A stretch of 20,594 nt of DNA from Elusimicrobiota bacterium (GTDB lineage Bacteria > Elusimicrobiota > Elusimicrobia > O2-12-FULL-59-9). The notes below the pieces were generated by a model, which saw only the letters and a list, made by a program, of their open reading frames with translations, was not told where the DNA came from and did no database searches. Each line of letters opens with the position of its first letter. Within the stretch, counting starts at the first letter, position 1. This document shows positions 5,568 to 14,600 of this stretch, one piece after another. The stretch covers positions 1 to 20,594 of the forward strand of contig JACQRQ010000260.1 in assembly GCA_016206405.1 (NCBI GenBank), in the 5' to 3' direction. The position numbers were made by a program, and so were the translations under genes.

Positions 5568-7424
5568 ATGCAGACTGCAGCCGCCTCCAAATTGAACTGG
5601 GTGTCCGCGGACGAGGCCCTCCAATGCGTCCGCAGCGGCCAGCATATTTTCATCGGCTCCGGCTGCGCCGAGCCGGAAGCGCTGGTGGAGGCCCTGATCC
5701 GCAAGGCGCCCGATCTCTTCGACGTGGAGGTGCTCCACCTTCTGACGGCGGGCACGGCGCAATATTCCGAGTCCAAATTTGAGGGAAAATTCCGCCATAA
5801 CGCCTTTTTTATAGGCGCCAACGTTCGCAGCGCTGTCAATCGGGGGCGCGCGGATTATACCCCCTGCTTTTTATCTGAAATCCCAAAATTCATCCGCAGC
5901 GGCAAAATCAACGTCGACGTCGCCCTCGTCCAAACCTCCCCCCCGGATGAAAACGGAAATCTTTCCCTGGGGATTTCGGTGGACATCGTCAAATCGGCGG
6001 TCGAATCGGCGCGGACCGTCATCGCTCAGGTCAACCCGCGCATGCCCCGCACCCGGGGAGGAAGCGCTATCCCCGCCGCCGCCTTCAGCCGCCTGGTATG
6101 GGCCGAGGCCCCGATGCTGGAACTCAAGGCCGCCAACTTGAGCGCGGAAGCGCGGAAAATCGGCAGGCATGCGGCCGGCCTGGTGGAAGACGGGGCCACT
6201 CTTCAAATGGGCATCGGCGCCATCCCCGACGCGGTGCTGCTGTCATTGATCTGGAAAAAGGATCTTGGAATCCACACGGAGATGTTTTCAGACGGGGTTT
6301 TGAAATTATTGGAAAAAGGCGTGATCACCAACCGCCTCAAATCGCTCCACCCCGGAATCGTCATCAGCTCCTTTTGCATGGGCAGCCGCAGGCTCTACGA
6401 ATTCATCAACGATAATCCCTTGTTCGAGTTTTACCCCTCCGATTACGTCAATGACCCGCGCGTCATCGCGCAAAACGTCAAAATGACGTCCATCAACTCG
6501 GCCCTGCAGGTGGATTTGACGGGACAGGTGTGCGCGGACTCCATCGGCCCCCGTTTCTACAGCGGCGTGGGAGGCCAGGTGGATTTCATCCGCGGGGCGG
6601 CCCACTCAGAGGGCGGCAAATCCATCATCGCGCTGCCCTCGACGGCCAAGGAGGGGGCGATCTCGCGCATTGTCCCCGTGCTTGAGCCCGGCTCCGGCGT
6701 GGTCACCACGCGCGCCGACGTGGATTTCGTCGTTACGGAATACGGCGTCGCCGGCCTCAAAGGCCGGACCATTCGCGAAAGGACGCTCGCGCTCATCGAC
6801 ATCGCGCATCCTAAATTCCGCCCTTGGCTGCTCGACGAGGCCAAGAAACTCTCCTACGTCTATCCCGACCAGATTCCCCTGCTTTCCCCCGCCAACCCCT
6901 GGCCCGGCCGTTTCGAGACGCGGTTTAAAATGCGGGGCGGAGAGCGCGTCCAAATTCGCCCGATTAAAACCGCCGATGAGCGCGCCCTCAGGGACCTTTT
7001 TTATTCCCACTCTCCCGAGACCATTTACCTGCGCTACGGCATCCCCCTCAAGCACCTTTCCAGAAGGCAAATTCAGGACTTCGTCACGCTGGACTACGAA
7101 CAGACGATGGCCATCGCCGCGTTTCTCCCGGAAGGCGCATCCGCCAAGATGCTCGGAGTCGCCCGCTATTATCTGGACCCCTCCACCCGGATGGCCGAGA
7201 TGGCGTTGACGGTCCACGACCGCTATCAGGGCAAAGGGCTGGGCCGGTTTCTCTTCAAGCACCTGGAGCGCATGGCGCGCGCCAAGGGAGTGCGCGGCTT
7301 CACCGCTCAAATTCTGATGCGAAACTCCAGAATGCTGAGCTTGTTCGGCTCGATGAGCCGCCGCATCAAGAGCCGCGTGGAGGACGGCATTTGTCATATG
7401 TCCTATCGTTTTGATAAAAAGTAA
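5568..7424 (+). CDS. Acetyl-CoA hydrolase/CoA-transferase family protein fused to a GNAT acetyltransferase domain
   Basis: The 618-residue fusion has two parts. Residues about 8-430 are an acetyl-CoA hydrolase/transferase domain (family of acetate and 4-hydroxybutyrate CoA-transferases), with FIGSGCAEP near the start. The HTEMFSDG motif holds Glu238, which I take as the catalytic glutamate by family knowledge. The glycine-rich GVGGQVDF and VVTEYGVAGL motifs follow. Residues about 460-600 are a GNAT domain with the acetyl-CoA loop RYQGKGLG. The CoA-transferase part should move CoA between acyl-CoA and a carboxylate; the GNAT part may acetylate a small molecule or protein lysine. This two-domain arrangement is known in bacterial genomes, but its role is unclear. 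ATG 5568 is used although it lies about 16 nt beyond the -12 element and has no Shine-Dalgarno sequence. TTG 5559 or GTG 5601 are alternatives. The next gene begins 19 bp downstream. Confidence 0.92.
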   Translation: MQTAAASKLNWVSADEALQCVRSGQHIFIGSGCAEPEALVEALIRKAPDLFDVEVLHLLTAGTAQYSESKFEGKFRHNAFFIGANVRSAVNRGRADYTPCFLSEIPKFIRSGKINVDVALVQTSPPDENGNLSLGISVDIVKSAVESARTVIAQVNPRMPRTRGGSAIPAAAFSRLVWAEAPMLELKAANLSAEARKIGRHAAGLVEDGATLQMGIGAIPDAVLLSLIWKKDLGIHTEMFSDGVLKLLEKGVITNRLKSLHPGIVISSFCMGSRRLYEFINDNPLFEFYPSDYVNDPRVIAQNVKMTSINSALQVDLTGQVCADSIGPRFYSGVGGQVDFIRGAAHSEGGKSIIALPSTAKEGAISRIVPVLEPGSGVVTTRADVDFVVTEYGVAGLKGRTIRERTLALIDIAHPKFRPWLLDEAKKLSYVYPDQIPLLSPANPWPGRFETRFKMRGGERVQIRPIKTADERALRDLFYSHSPETIYLRYGIPLKHLSRRQIQDFVTLDYEQTMAIAAFLPEGASAKMLGVARYYLDPSTRMAEMALTVHDRYQGKGLGRFLFKHLERMARAKGVRGFTAQILMRNSRMLSLFGSMSRRIKSRVEDGICHMSYRFDKK

Positions 7425-7443
7425 GGAGATGCGTCAAAGCAAC

Positions 7444-8604
7444 ATGGACCTCACCGATCGCAACCTTTGGTCGGCCTTCCTGGGCGAATCGAAAGCCAAC
7501 AGGCTCTATACCGCCTACGGGATGCGCGCCTTGCAGGAGGGCCATCCGGAGGCGGCGGAGATTTTTTTTGAGATTTCGGGATCGGAGACGGTGCATGCCA
7601 TGGAGCACCTGCGCGCCCTCGGCGCCGTCTCGACGACGTTGGAAAATCTCCGGCGCGTGGTTTTGGAGGAGCGCTACGAAGGCTTGAACATGTACCCCCG
7701 CTTCATCGAGCGGGCGCGGCTCGAAGGGCGGGCGCAGGCGCAGCGCGCTTTCGAGTTGGCCATGCGGCGGGAAAACCGCCATCTGGAAATGTTTGAGCAA
7801 GCCCTCCAGAGCCTGGAAAAAAAACTGGGGGTCGCGCCGGGTCCCGCGGCGCCCCAGGCGATGCCGCCTGCTCCCGACCCGTCCAAAGCCGCACCTTCGG
7901 GCGCCGGCGAAATCTCCTCGGAGAGGACCCGCATCGTCGGCCTGGAGCGCATCCGGGAAGTCGTCTTCGGCATGCAGGACGGCATCATCTCCACCATGAC
8001 CGTGGCCGCCTCCGTGATGGCCGCGACGGGAAAAACGGGGCCGACCTTGATCGCGGCCGGAGCCTCGGCTCTGGGCGGAACCCTGTCCATGGCCTCCGGC
8101 AGCTTCCTCGGATCAAAGGCGGAAAAGGACCTGCACGAAAGCGAGCTTCGCAAAGAGGCCCGGGAAATCGTCGAAAAACCGGAGGAGGAGCTGGCGGAAC
8201 TCATCGAGCTTTATATCCGCGAGGGTTTTTCGCGCGAGCAGGCGGAGAGCATGGCGGACAAGATTTCTCAGGACAGCCGCCTTTGGCTTAAGACGATGTC
8301 CGAAAAGGAACTGGGGCTCTCCCTGGAGGCGACCCAGGAGGAAAGCCCCCTCAAGGACGCCGGGGCGATGGGAATTTCATTTCTGGCGGGCGCTTTTTTG
8401 TCGATAATTCCTTACCTGCTGCTGACGTCTTCCGCTGCGATTTCGGCCTCGGTCGCCGCCAGTTTGGCCCTGCTGTTCCTGCTGGGCATGGCCAAGGGCC
8501 GCGTCACCGCCACCGGCATTTGGCGCTCCGGCTTGGAAATCCTCCTCATCGGCGTCGTCGCGGCGCTGGCAGGCTGGCTGCTCGGACATCTTGCCGGCGT
8601 ATAA
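7444..8604 (+). CDS. Ferritin-like (erythrin) domain fused to VIT1-type iron transporter, MbfA-like
   Basis: The protein (386 residues from ATG 7444) has a rubrerythrin-type four-helix domain at about 1-125. It carries the diiron ligand pattern: Glu in LGESKANR, SETVHAMEH, then Glu in YEGLN and RRENRHLEMFEQ. A Pro/Ala-rich linker (about 130-155) follows, then a VIT1/CCC1 domain with the signature VVFGMQDGIISTMTV and several membrane segments (about 175-225 and three at the C-terminus, about 310-385). Members of this Er-VIT1 group (MbfA) export or detoxify iron at the inner membrane and protect against iron and peroxide stress. It sits 19 bp after the CoA-transferase/GNAT gene and probably shares its sigma-54 promoter. 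AAGGAG (7423-7428) is 15 nt before ATG 7444 and abuts ATG 7429, so the start is uncertain; TTG 7411 is unlikely. The convergent etfB ends 2 bp away. Confidence 0.88.
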   Translation: MDLTDRNLWSAFLGESKANRLYTAYGMRALQEGHPEAAEIFFEISGSETVHAMEHLRALGAVSTTLENLRRVVLEERYEGLNMYPRFIERARLEGRAQAQRAFELAMRRENRHLEMFEQALQSLEKKLGVAPGPAAPQAMPPAPDPSKAAPSGAGEISSERTRIVGLERIREVVFGMQDGIISTMTVAASVMAATGKTGPTLIAAGASALGGTLSMASGSFLGSKAEKDLHESELRKEAREIVEKPEEELAELIELYIREGFSREQAESMADKISQDSRLWLKTMSEKELGLSLEATQEESPLKDAGAMGISFLAGAFLSIIPYLLLTSSAAISASVAASLALLFLLGMAKGRVTATGIWRSGLEILLIGVVAALAGWLLGHLAGV

Positions 8605-8606
8605 CC

Positions 8607-9422
8607 TCACCGGGACCCGGCTTGGGTTTTGAGCAGGCGGGCAAGCTCGCGGGCGATTTCTTCCGGCGTTCCTTCCAGAAATTGTTTCCTGCGCTCGCGG
8701 CCGCCGACCTGCCTCACGCCCGCCACCGTCGTCGGCGAGCCCGGAAAGCCGATGAGGTCCGCCTGAGCGCCGATATCGGCCGCGCTCCACACCGTCACCG
8801 GGGAATCGTTGAGAGCCCAGCGCCTGCGGTCAAAATCGATAAATCTCGGCTCGTTCACGTTTCCCTTGACAGAAACGACGGCCGGAAGGGAAACCATAAG
8901 CTCCTCCCAACCGCCTTTGACCTCCCGTCGCACCCGCATCCGGCCCTGGTCCGCAGGCGCCATTTGGAACGCGTAGGTCACCTGCGCCGCATCCAGCCAC
9001 TCCGCCAGTCCCGGCGGAACCTGGGCGGTGGCCCCATCCGAGGACTCCTCGCCGCAGAGCGCCAAATCCCATTTGCCGATCTTCTGGATTCCCTTGGCCA
9101 AAGTGTAGGTGGTCGCCAAAGTGTCCGCGCCGCCGAAGGTCCGGTCGGACAACAAGTAGGCCCGGTCGGCCCCAAGGGACATCGCCAGACGGAGATAAGG
9201 CTCGAAAAAGGGCGGCCCCATCGACAAAATCGATACCGAGCCGCCGCAAATCTCCTTGAGCTCAAGCGCCATCTCCAGGGCGTTTAAATCCGGCGGGTTG
9301 ACCAAGCTTCGGGCCTTGGCCCGGTCCAAAGTCTTGGTTTGGGGATCGACCACGACCTCCTCCGGCCTGGGCACGACCTTCAGGCAAACGATGGTATGAA
9401 AACCCCCGGAATTCTCCGTCAT
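8607..9422 (-). CDS. etfB: Electron transfer flavoprotein beta subunit
   Basis: EtfB (271 residues) pairs with EtfA to bind flavin and pass electrons. The N-terminus has the family pattern IVCLKVVPRP and NPPDLNALEMALELKE; LSMGPP and LGADRAYLL follow. At 129-135 it reads DGATAQV, then PPGLAEWL. Bifurcating EtfB proteins carry a DGDTAQV-GP-LAE-type signature in the NADH/FAD-binding region, so this subunit resembles that group, with Ala in place of the second Asp. The start overlaps the etfA stop by 4 nt. It is the last gene of the minus-strand operon and its stop is 2 bp from the stop of the convergent MbfA-like gene. A bifurcating role is inference. Confidence 0.92.
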   Translation of the reverse strand: MTENSGGFHTIVCLKVVPRPEEVVVDPQTKTLDRAKARSLVNPPDLNALEMALELKEICGGSVSILSMGPPFFEPYLRLAMSLGADRAYLLSDRTFGGADTLATTYTLAKGIQKIGKWDLALCGEESSDGATAQVPPGLAEWLDAAQVTYAFQMAPADQGRMRVRREVKGGWEELMVSLPAVVSVKGNVNEPRFIDFDRRRWALNDSPVTVWSAADIGAQADLIGFPGSPTTVAGVRQVGGRERRKQFLEGTPEEIARELARLLKTQAGSR

Positions 9423-10426
9423 TTTGAGTTCCTTAATTCCTTTATAAGGGGCGGAAGCACCTTGAATAGGTCCTGCGCCACGCAGTAATCGGCGGATTCA
9501 AAAATAGGCGCCGAGCGGTCCAGGTTGATGGCCACCACCGTCTCCGCCGACGCGACGCCCACCGTGAACTGCAAAGCGCCCGAAACGCCGCAGATGAGCG
9601 CCACCTTGGGCCGGGTGACGAAGCCGGTTTGGCCGACCATGTGCTCTTTTCCTATCCAGCCTTCATCCACCGCCACCCGCGAAGCGCCGATCTCCGCGCC
9701 CACCAGCCCGGCCAACTCCCTCAGAAGACCGAAATCGCCGCGAATCCCCCGCCCTCCGATGACCAGAAACTTGGATTTGGTGATGTCCACCTCCGCGCCG
9801 ATGCTGCGTTTGACAATCTCGACGCGCCGGGGGACGCCCTCTAAACTCGGCGAAAAACGGCGCAGCTCGGCGCCGGATTTCTTGGCGGAGAGGGCGGCCA
9901 AGAAAACCCCCGGCCGCACGGTCGCCATCTGCGGCCGGTGCCTAAGGCAGGCGATGATGGCCGCGATGCCGCCGCCGAAACCCGTCACCTCGCTCAAGAG
10001 CAGCGACGGGTCTTCCGGCTTCATCTCCATATTGGTGCAATCGGCGGTCAGTCCTGTCCTGAGCCGGACCGCCAAGCGGCCCGCCAAATCGCGTCCATCG
10101 GGAGTGGCGCCGAGCAGCAGGAGGTTGGGCTTGTGCTTTAAAACCGCCTCGGCCGCGGCGGCGCAATAAAGATCGGTGGTGTAATTTTTTAAAAGCGGAT
10201 TGTCTCCCAAAAGAATCTCATCGACGCCGCGGGAGAGCGCCTCCTCGGCCAAGCTTCCGGCCTCGTGTCCCAGGATAAATCCCGTCAGCGGCTCGCCGGC
10301 TTTATCGGCGAGCTCGCGGCCCTTGGCCAGGAGCTCCAAAGACACGCCCGCCAACGCTTGTCCATCATGCTCCAGCCACACCCACACGCCCCGGGCTTGC
10401 TCCGCTCCATAAAGAGAATCAGCCAC
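9419..10426 (-). CDS. etfA: Electron transfer flavoprotein alpha subunit
   Basis: EtfA (335 residues) contributes the C-terminal FAD domain. Visible family motifs are GRGIRGDFGLLRELAG, GAEIGASRVAVDEGW, VGQTGFV, CGVSGALQF, VVAINLDRSAPIF and ADYCVAQDL. The expected SGAIQH motif reads SGALQF here, so the His that contacts the flavin in characterised ETFs is Phe287. The start is GTG 10426, chosen because AAGGAGG (10435-10441) lies 8 nt upstream; no nearer ATG exists. It overlaps the HdrD-like stop by 8 nt and etfB by 4 nt. The chain contains no ferredoxin insert. In this operon it probably receives or donates electrons through the HdrD/HdrA proteins, which is inference. Confidence 0.92.
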   Translation of the reverse strand: MADSLYGAEQARGVWVWLEHDGQALAGVSLELLAKGRELADKAGEPLTGFILGHEAGSLAEEALSRGVDEILLGDNPLLKNYTTDLYCAAAAEAVLKHKPNLLLLGATPDGRDLAGRLAVRLRTGLTADCTNMEMKPEDPSLLLSEVTGFGGGIAAIIACLRHRPQMATVRPGVFLAALSAKKSGAELRRFSPSLEGVPRRVEIVKRSIGAEVDITKSKFLVIGGRGIRGDFGLLRELAGLVGAEIGASRVAVDEGWIGKEHMVGQTGFVTRPKVALICGVSGALQFTVGVASAETVVAINLDRSAPIFESADYCVAQDLFKVLPPLIKELRNSK

Positions 10427-11633
10427 CTTGCCGGCCTCCTTGCACGGCGGTTCCGGGCGCCGGAGCGGGAGCGCCGAGCGCCTCAAGCGCCAGCTCGGCC
10501 ACATCCATCACCGCCGGCCCGGCCTCGATTTGGTTGGCGCTGTCTTCCAGGCAGGCGATGCAAAACGGGCAGGCCGCGGCGAGAATTTGGGCGCCCGCCT
10601 CGCCGGCCTGACGGACCCTCAGCCGCGAAAATCTTTCCGCCGCGGGCGTCTCCAAAAACATCCTGCCGCCGCCGGCCCCGCAGCACAGAGCGTTTTCCCT
10701 GCACTCGGCCAGTTCCGTCAAATCCACGCCGGGGATATGCCTCAAGACCTCCCGCGGCGCCTCATATTCTCCGTTCCTGCGGCCCAGATAGCAGGGATCA
10801 TGAAAAGCGACCCGCTTGGGCACGCTGCCCTTGAAGCTGAGGCGGCCCGCTTTGAGAAGCTCGGCCAATACCTGCGTGTAGTGCAGCGTCTTAAAACCCG
10901 CCTCTAGCCGGGGGGTATGGTTGAGAAACATGTCGTAGCAATGCGGCGAAATCGCGACCAAAGCGCGGACCTTTTTTGCGGCGAAAAGCCGCGCGTTGGC
11001 CTCGGCGATCTCGGCGGCGTAGGCCGCGTGCCCCAGGGCCATGGCGGCCTCGCCGCAGCAGGGCTCATCATCTCCCAGAGTGCCGAAGCTCACGCCCGCC
11101 TCGCGCAGCAGCCGGACCAGCGCCCGGGCGATTTTCTGCATGCGGCGGTCGTAGGAGGCCGTGCAGCCGAGGTAGAGAAGCATCTCGTCGCCGGCCTGGA
11201 AACGCCGCACCTCCAGCGATTTGGCCCAGTCGGAGCGCGCCGAAGGCGGCAGGCGGTAGGGGTTTCCGTCCTGATAGAGGCCCCACAACACGGAGGGAAG
11301 TCCCTTGGGGACCTGTCTTTTTTTCCAAGCCAGGGAGCGCAGCGCCCGGAGAACGCGAACGATGGGAACCCCGCGCGGACAGCGCGTCTCGCAAGCGCCG
11401 CAGGAGGTGCACAACCACAGCATCCCGCCGTCTTCCTCCACGCCGAGTTGGGCGGCGCGGATGATCTTCCGAACGTTGAGAGGCTCTTCCCGAACGCGGC
11501 CCCAGGGACAAACGGCGGTGCAGGTTCCGCACTGATAGCACGGCCAGGCATCCCCGTTGGTCGCCTCCAGAACCTCCTGCCAGCGGGCGTCGTCGAGCGA
11601 CACCGGCCCGTTTCCAGACGCAGGCCCGCTCAT
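10419..11633 (-). CDS. HdrD-like (HdrC-HdrB type) iron-sulfur oxidoreductase with CCG domains
   Basis: The 404-residue protein has two N-terminal [4Fe-4S] motifs: Cys32/35/38/42 (CYQCGTCTAVCP) and Cys75/78/81/85 (CTSCGACETRCP). Two cysteine-rich CCG domains follow. The first (CCG near 191) lacks the first Cys of the terminal CxxC (SPHCYDM). The second is complete: DPCYLGRRNGEYEAPR, CCGAGGG near 316, then CPFC. This is the layout of HdrD, GlpC-like and BamD-like proteins, in which the complete CCG domain holds a catalytic or electron-relay iron-sulfur centre. It starts with ATG 11633, overlapping the HdrA-fusion stop by 4 nt, and runs into etfA. Between HdrA and Etf it probably carries electrons from HdrA to EtfAB or to a disulfide- or quinone-type acceptor; the acceptor cannot be told from sequence. 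Confidence 0.88.
   Translation of the reverse strand: MSGPASGNGPVSLDDARWQEVLEATNGDAWPCYQCGTCTAVCPWGRVREEPLNVRKIIRAAQLGVEEDGGMLWLCTSCGACETRCPRGVPIVRVLRALRSLAWKKRQVPKGLPSVLWGLYQDGNPYRLPPSARSDWAKSLEVRRFQAGDEMLLYLGCTASYDRRMQKIARALVRLLREAGVSFGTLGDDEPCCGEAAMALGHAAYAAEIAEANARLFAAKKVRALVAISPHCYDMFLNHTPRLEAGFKTLHYTQVLAELLKAGRLSFKGSVPKRVAFHDPCYLGRRNGEYEAPREVLRHIPGVDLTELAECRENALCCGAGGGRMFLETPAAERFSRLRVRQAGEAGAQILAAACPFCIACLEDSANQIEAGPAVMDVAELALEALGAPAPAPGTAVQGGRQGG
10435..10441 (-). promoter_or_regulatory. Ribosome binding site deciding the etfA GTG start
   Basis: A full AAGGAGG on the minus strand, inside the end of the HdrD-like gene, lies 8 nt before the GTG at 10426. It is the only strong signal for an etfA start in this overlap. 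Confidence 0.8.
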
Positions 11634-14600
11634 ATCTTCTCCGCGGGCGCCCCGGCCCGCAGCCCCTCCGCGTAGTTTTTCACCACCGCGTGCATCGCTT
11701 TCATCTTGGCCGCGAACTCCTTTCCCTCCGCCGCCGAAATCCACTGGAGCTGGAATCTCTCCTCGGCGACCCCCTTGCGGGCGAACATCGCCTTCCAAGC
11801 CCGGTAGCGCTTGAGCGTGTTGGTGTTGGCATAATTGTAGTGGCAGTCGGAGCCTTGCAGCGTCAGCCGGCAGCCGGTGATGAGAACCGCGCCCGCGCCT
11901 TTTTCAAAGGCGCGCTCGATGAAGGATTTCTCGATGCGGGCCGAGCACATCGTGCGGATGACCCGCGAGGAGGCCGGATACTGGACTTTTTCGATGCCGG
12001 CTTGATCGGCCCCCGCGTAAGAGCACCAGTTGCAGGCGAACACCAAGGCTTTTTCCTCGGGCTTGTCGCTCAAGGCGGCGTCGATCTGCGAAAGAACCTG
12101 ATCCTGGGTGAAATAGGGCATGTCGATGGCGCCGAAATTGCACTGGGCGGCGCAGGTGCCGCAGCCCATGCACAGCGCGGCGAGGATATTGATCGAGCCC
12201 GTCTTGACTTTCCCTATCTGCTCGATGGCTCCGAAGGGGCACACGCGCACGCACGCCATGCAGGCCGTGCACTTTCCGCCGTCAAGCTTGGCCGTCAGCG
12301 GCTCCTTCTCGATGTGGTCCTTGGCCAGAAGCCCGGAAGCCTTGGAGGCGGCCGCCAGAGCCTGGGCCACGGCCTCGCGCACGTCTTTGGGCGCCTGCGC
12401 CGAGCCGGCCAGATAAATGCCCTGCGAGGCCGTTTCGGCCGGACCGAGCTTGGGATGGCGCTCCAACAAAAATCCATCCTGGCTTCGCGCCAGCTTGAGC
12501 TGCGAGGCGACGCCGTCGTTTTGCGGCGTCAGAGCCGCCGCCAAAATCAGGCGGTCGGTGGGAATGCGGATCTCGCGGCCGGACAACTCGTCCCATAATA
12601 CGGCGTTTCCATCCTCGAAGCGGACAGCCTCCTCGGGCGCTTTTTCGGGATCGTAGCGGAAAAACTGAACGCCCTCCCGGCACGCCTGCTCGTAGACCTC
12701 CTCGGCGTTGCGGCTGAAGCTGCGGATGTCCTTGTAGAGCACCCGCACTTTCTTGCCCAGCCGCCTCAAGCGCAGCGCCTGGCTGATCATGGAGGCGCAG
12801 CAGTAGCGCGAGCAGCCGGCGTTTCCCTTGCGCGAGCCGACGCAGCCCACGAAGGTGAATTTATCTCCCTCAATGTCGCCCCCGGCCAGGCGCCGCTCCA
12901 AATCCATATTGGTCCAGACTTTCTCGTTGTTCCCGCAGCCGAACTCCGTCGGTTGGTAAGGCGCAGCGCCGGTGGCCATCACCACGGCGCCGACGTGCAG
13001 CTCTTCTCCCGTGGAAAGACGGGCATGGAAACTGCCCACGTAGCCGCCGATCTGCTCCACCGTCGTTTGCGTGTGGACGCGCACTCCCGTCTGGTCGAGC
13101 TGTTTGACAAGGGCCTCGATCAATTCCGCGGCGCTGACGCCGGAAGGCGCCAAGGTCGTTAGATCGGCGACGATGCCGCCCAGGCGCTGGCCGCGCTCGA
13201 TTAAATACGTCGCGTAGCCTTGGCGGGCCAAGGCGGCCGCGGCGGTCATGCCCGCCACTCCGCCGCCGATGACCAGGGCCTGCTGCGAGACCGGCTGCTG
13301 CGTCGGCTCCAGCGGGCTCAAGCGCTTGGCTTTTTCCACGGCCATGGCCGTCAACTCCATCGCCTTCAAGGTCGCGGCCTCCTTGTCCTCCTTATGCACC
13401 CAGGAATCCTGATTGCGCACGTTGGCCATTTCCAGCAAATAGGGGTTTAAGCCCGCGCGGCGGCACACGCCCCGGAAGGTGACCTCGTGGGTCTTGGGAG
13501 AGCAGGCCGCTAAAACGACGCGCGTTATCTTGTTGTCCCGGATGGCCTTTTCGATTTCCTTCTGGGTGTTTCCGGCGCAGGAAAACATCTGCGTCTGGGC
13601 GTAGACCACGCCGGGAATTTTCTTGGAGAATTCCGCCACGCGCTTGACGTCCACCACGCCGGCGATGTTGGAACCGCAGTGGCAGATGAAAACCCCGACG
13701 CGCGGCGTTTCGAGGCCCTTCATCGGCGCGGCCTTTTCCTCCTCGGCCCAGTGCCGGGAGTCCATATGGCCCAGGGCCAGCACCGCCGCCGCGCCGCCCT
13801 CGGCCACCGAGTCCGGGATGTCCTTGGCGCCGGAGGCGCAGCCGGCGATGTAAACGCCGGGCCGCGTGCTGGCGATGAGACCCCCCTGCGTCTCCTCCGA
13901 TTTGAAAAAACCGTCGGGGTCCGTCTCCACGCCCAGGGCCTTGGCGAGGTCATTGAGGCCGGCCGAAGGCTGCACCGCCGTGGCCAGAACGGCGAGATCA
14001 AAATCCTGCTTCACGAGGCGGCCCTCCGCCGTGCTCTCATAGACGGCCCTGAGGCCGCCCTCCCCGCTGGGCGAGAGCTCCGCCAGCCGGCCGCGTATGA
14101 ATTTGGCGCCCTCTTGGGCCGTGCGCGCCCAAAAATCGTCGAAGCCTTTCCCGTAAGCGCGGCGGTCCATATAAAGAACGGTGACGTCCTTGACCCCGTG
14201 GTCCATGAGCTGGAAGGCGTGCTTGGCGGAGTACATGCAGCAGAAGCGCGAGCAGTGCCTGAAGAAGCGCCGGTCCCTGGAGCCGACGCACAGGACCAGA
14301 AGCGCGTTTTTAGGGTGCCGCCCGTCCGAGGGCCGCAGCACCTCGCCGCCCGTGGGACCGGCCGAGGTCAAGAGCCTTTCGAGTTCCATGGAGGTGAGAA
14401 TATCGGGGTGGGTCCCGTAGCCGTATTCTTTGAGCCGCTCCGCGGGCATGAGGTCGTAGCCCGTGGCCACGATGACCGAAGCCGCCTCCCGCGAGAGGGT
14501 CTCCTGGCGCGGCATGCCGAAATCAATGCAGCGCGGCCCGCACGCCTCCACGCAGCGCTGGCACGGCAGATAATTGGGCGGATCGTTGAGGCAATGCTCC

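Noticed and set aside
8604..8640. CCGGG-ACC-CGG motif as a bidirectional terminator
   Set aside because: The stem is only 4-5 bp and lies inside the etfB coding end without a convincing T-run for either direction.
11634..11798. Longer start for the HdrD-like gene
   Set aside because: The added 55 residues lie within the end of the HdrA fusion and look unlike a protein domain; ATG 11633 gives the standard 4-nt overlap.
11900..12040. Selenocysteine in the FlpD domain, as in some MvhD/BamF relatives
   Set aside because: The cysteine positions are encoded by TGC/TGT and there is no in-frame TGA.
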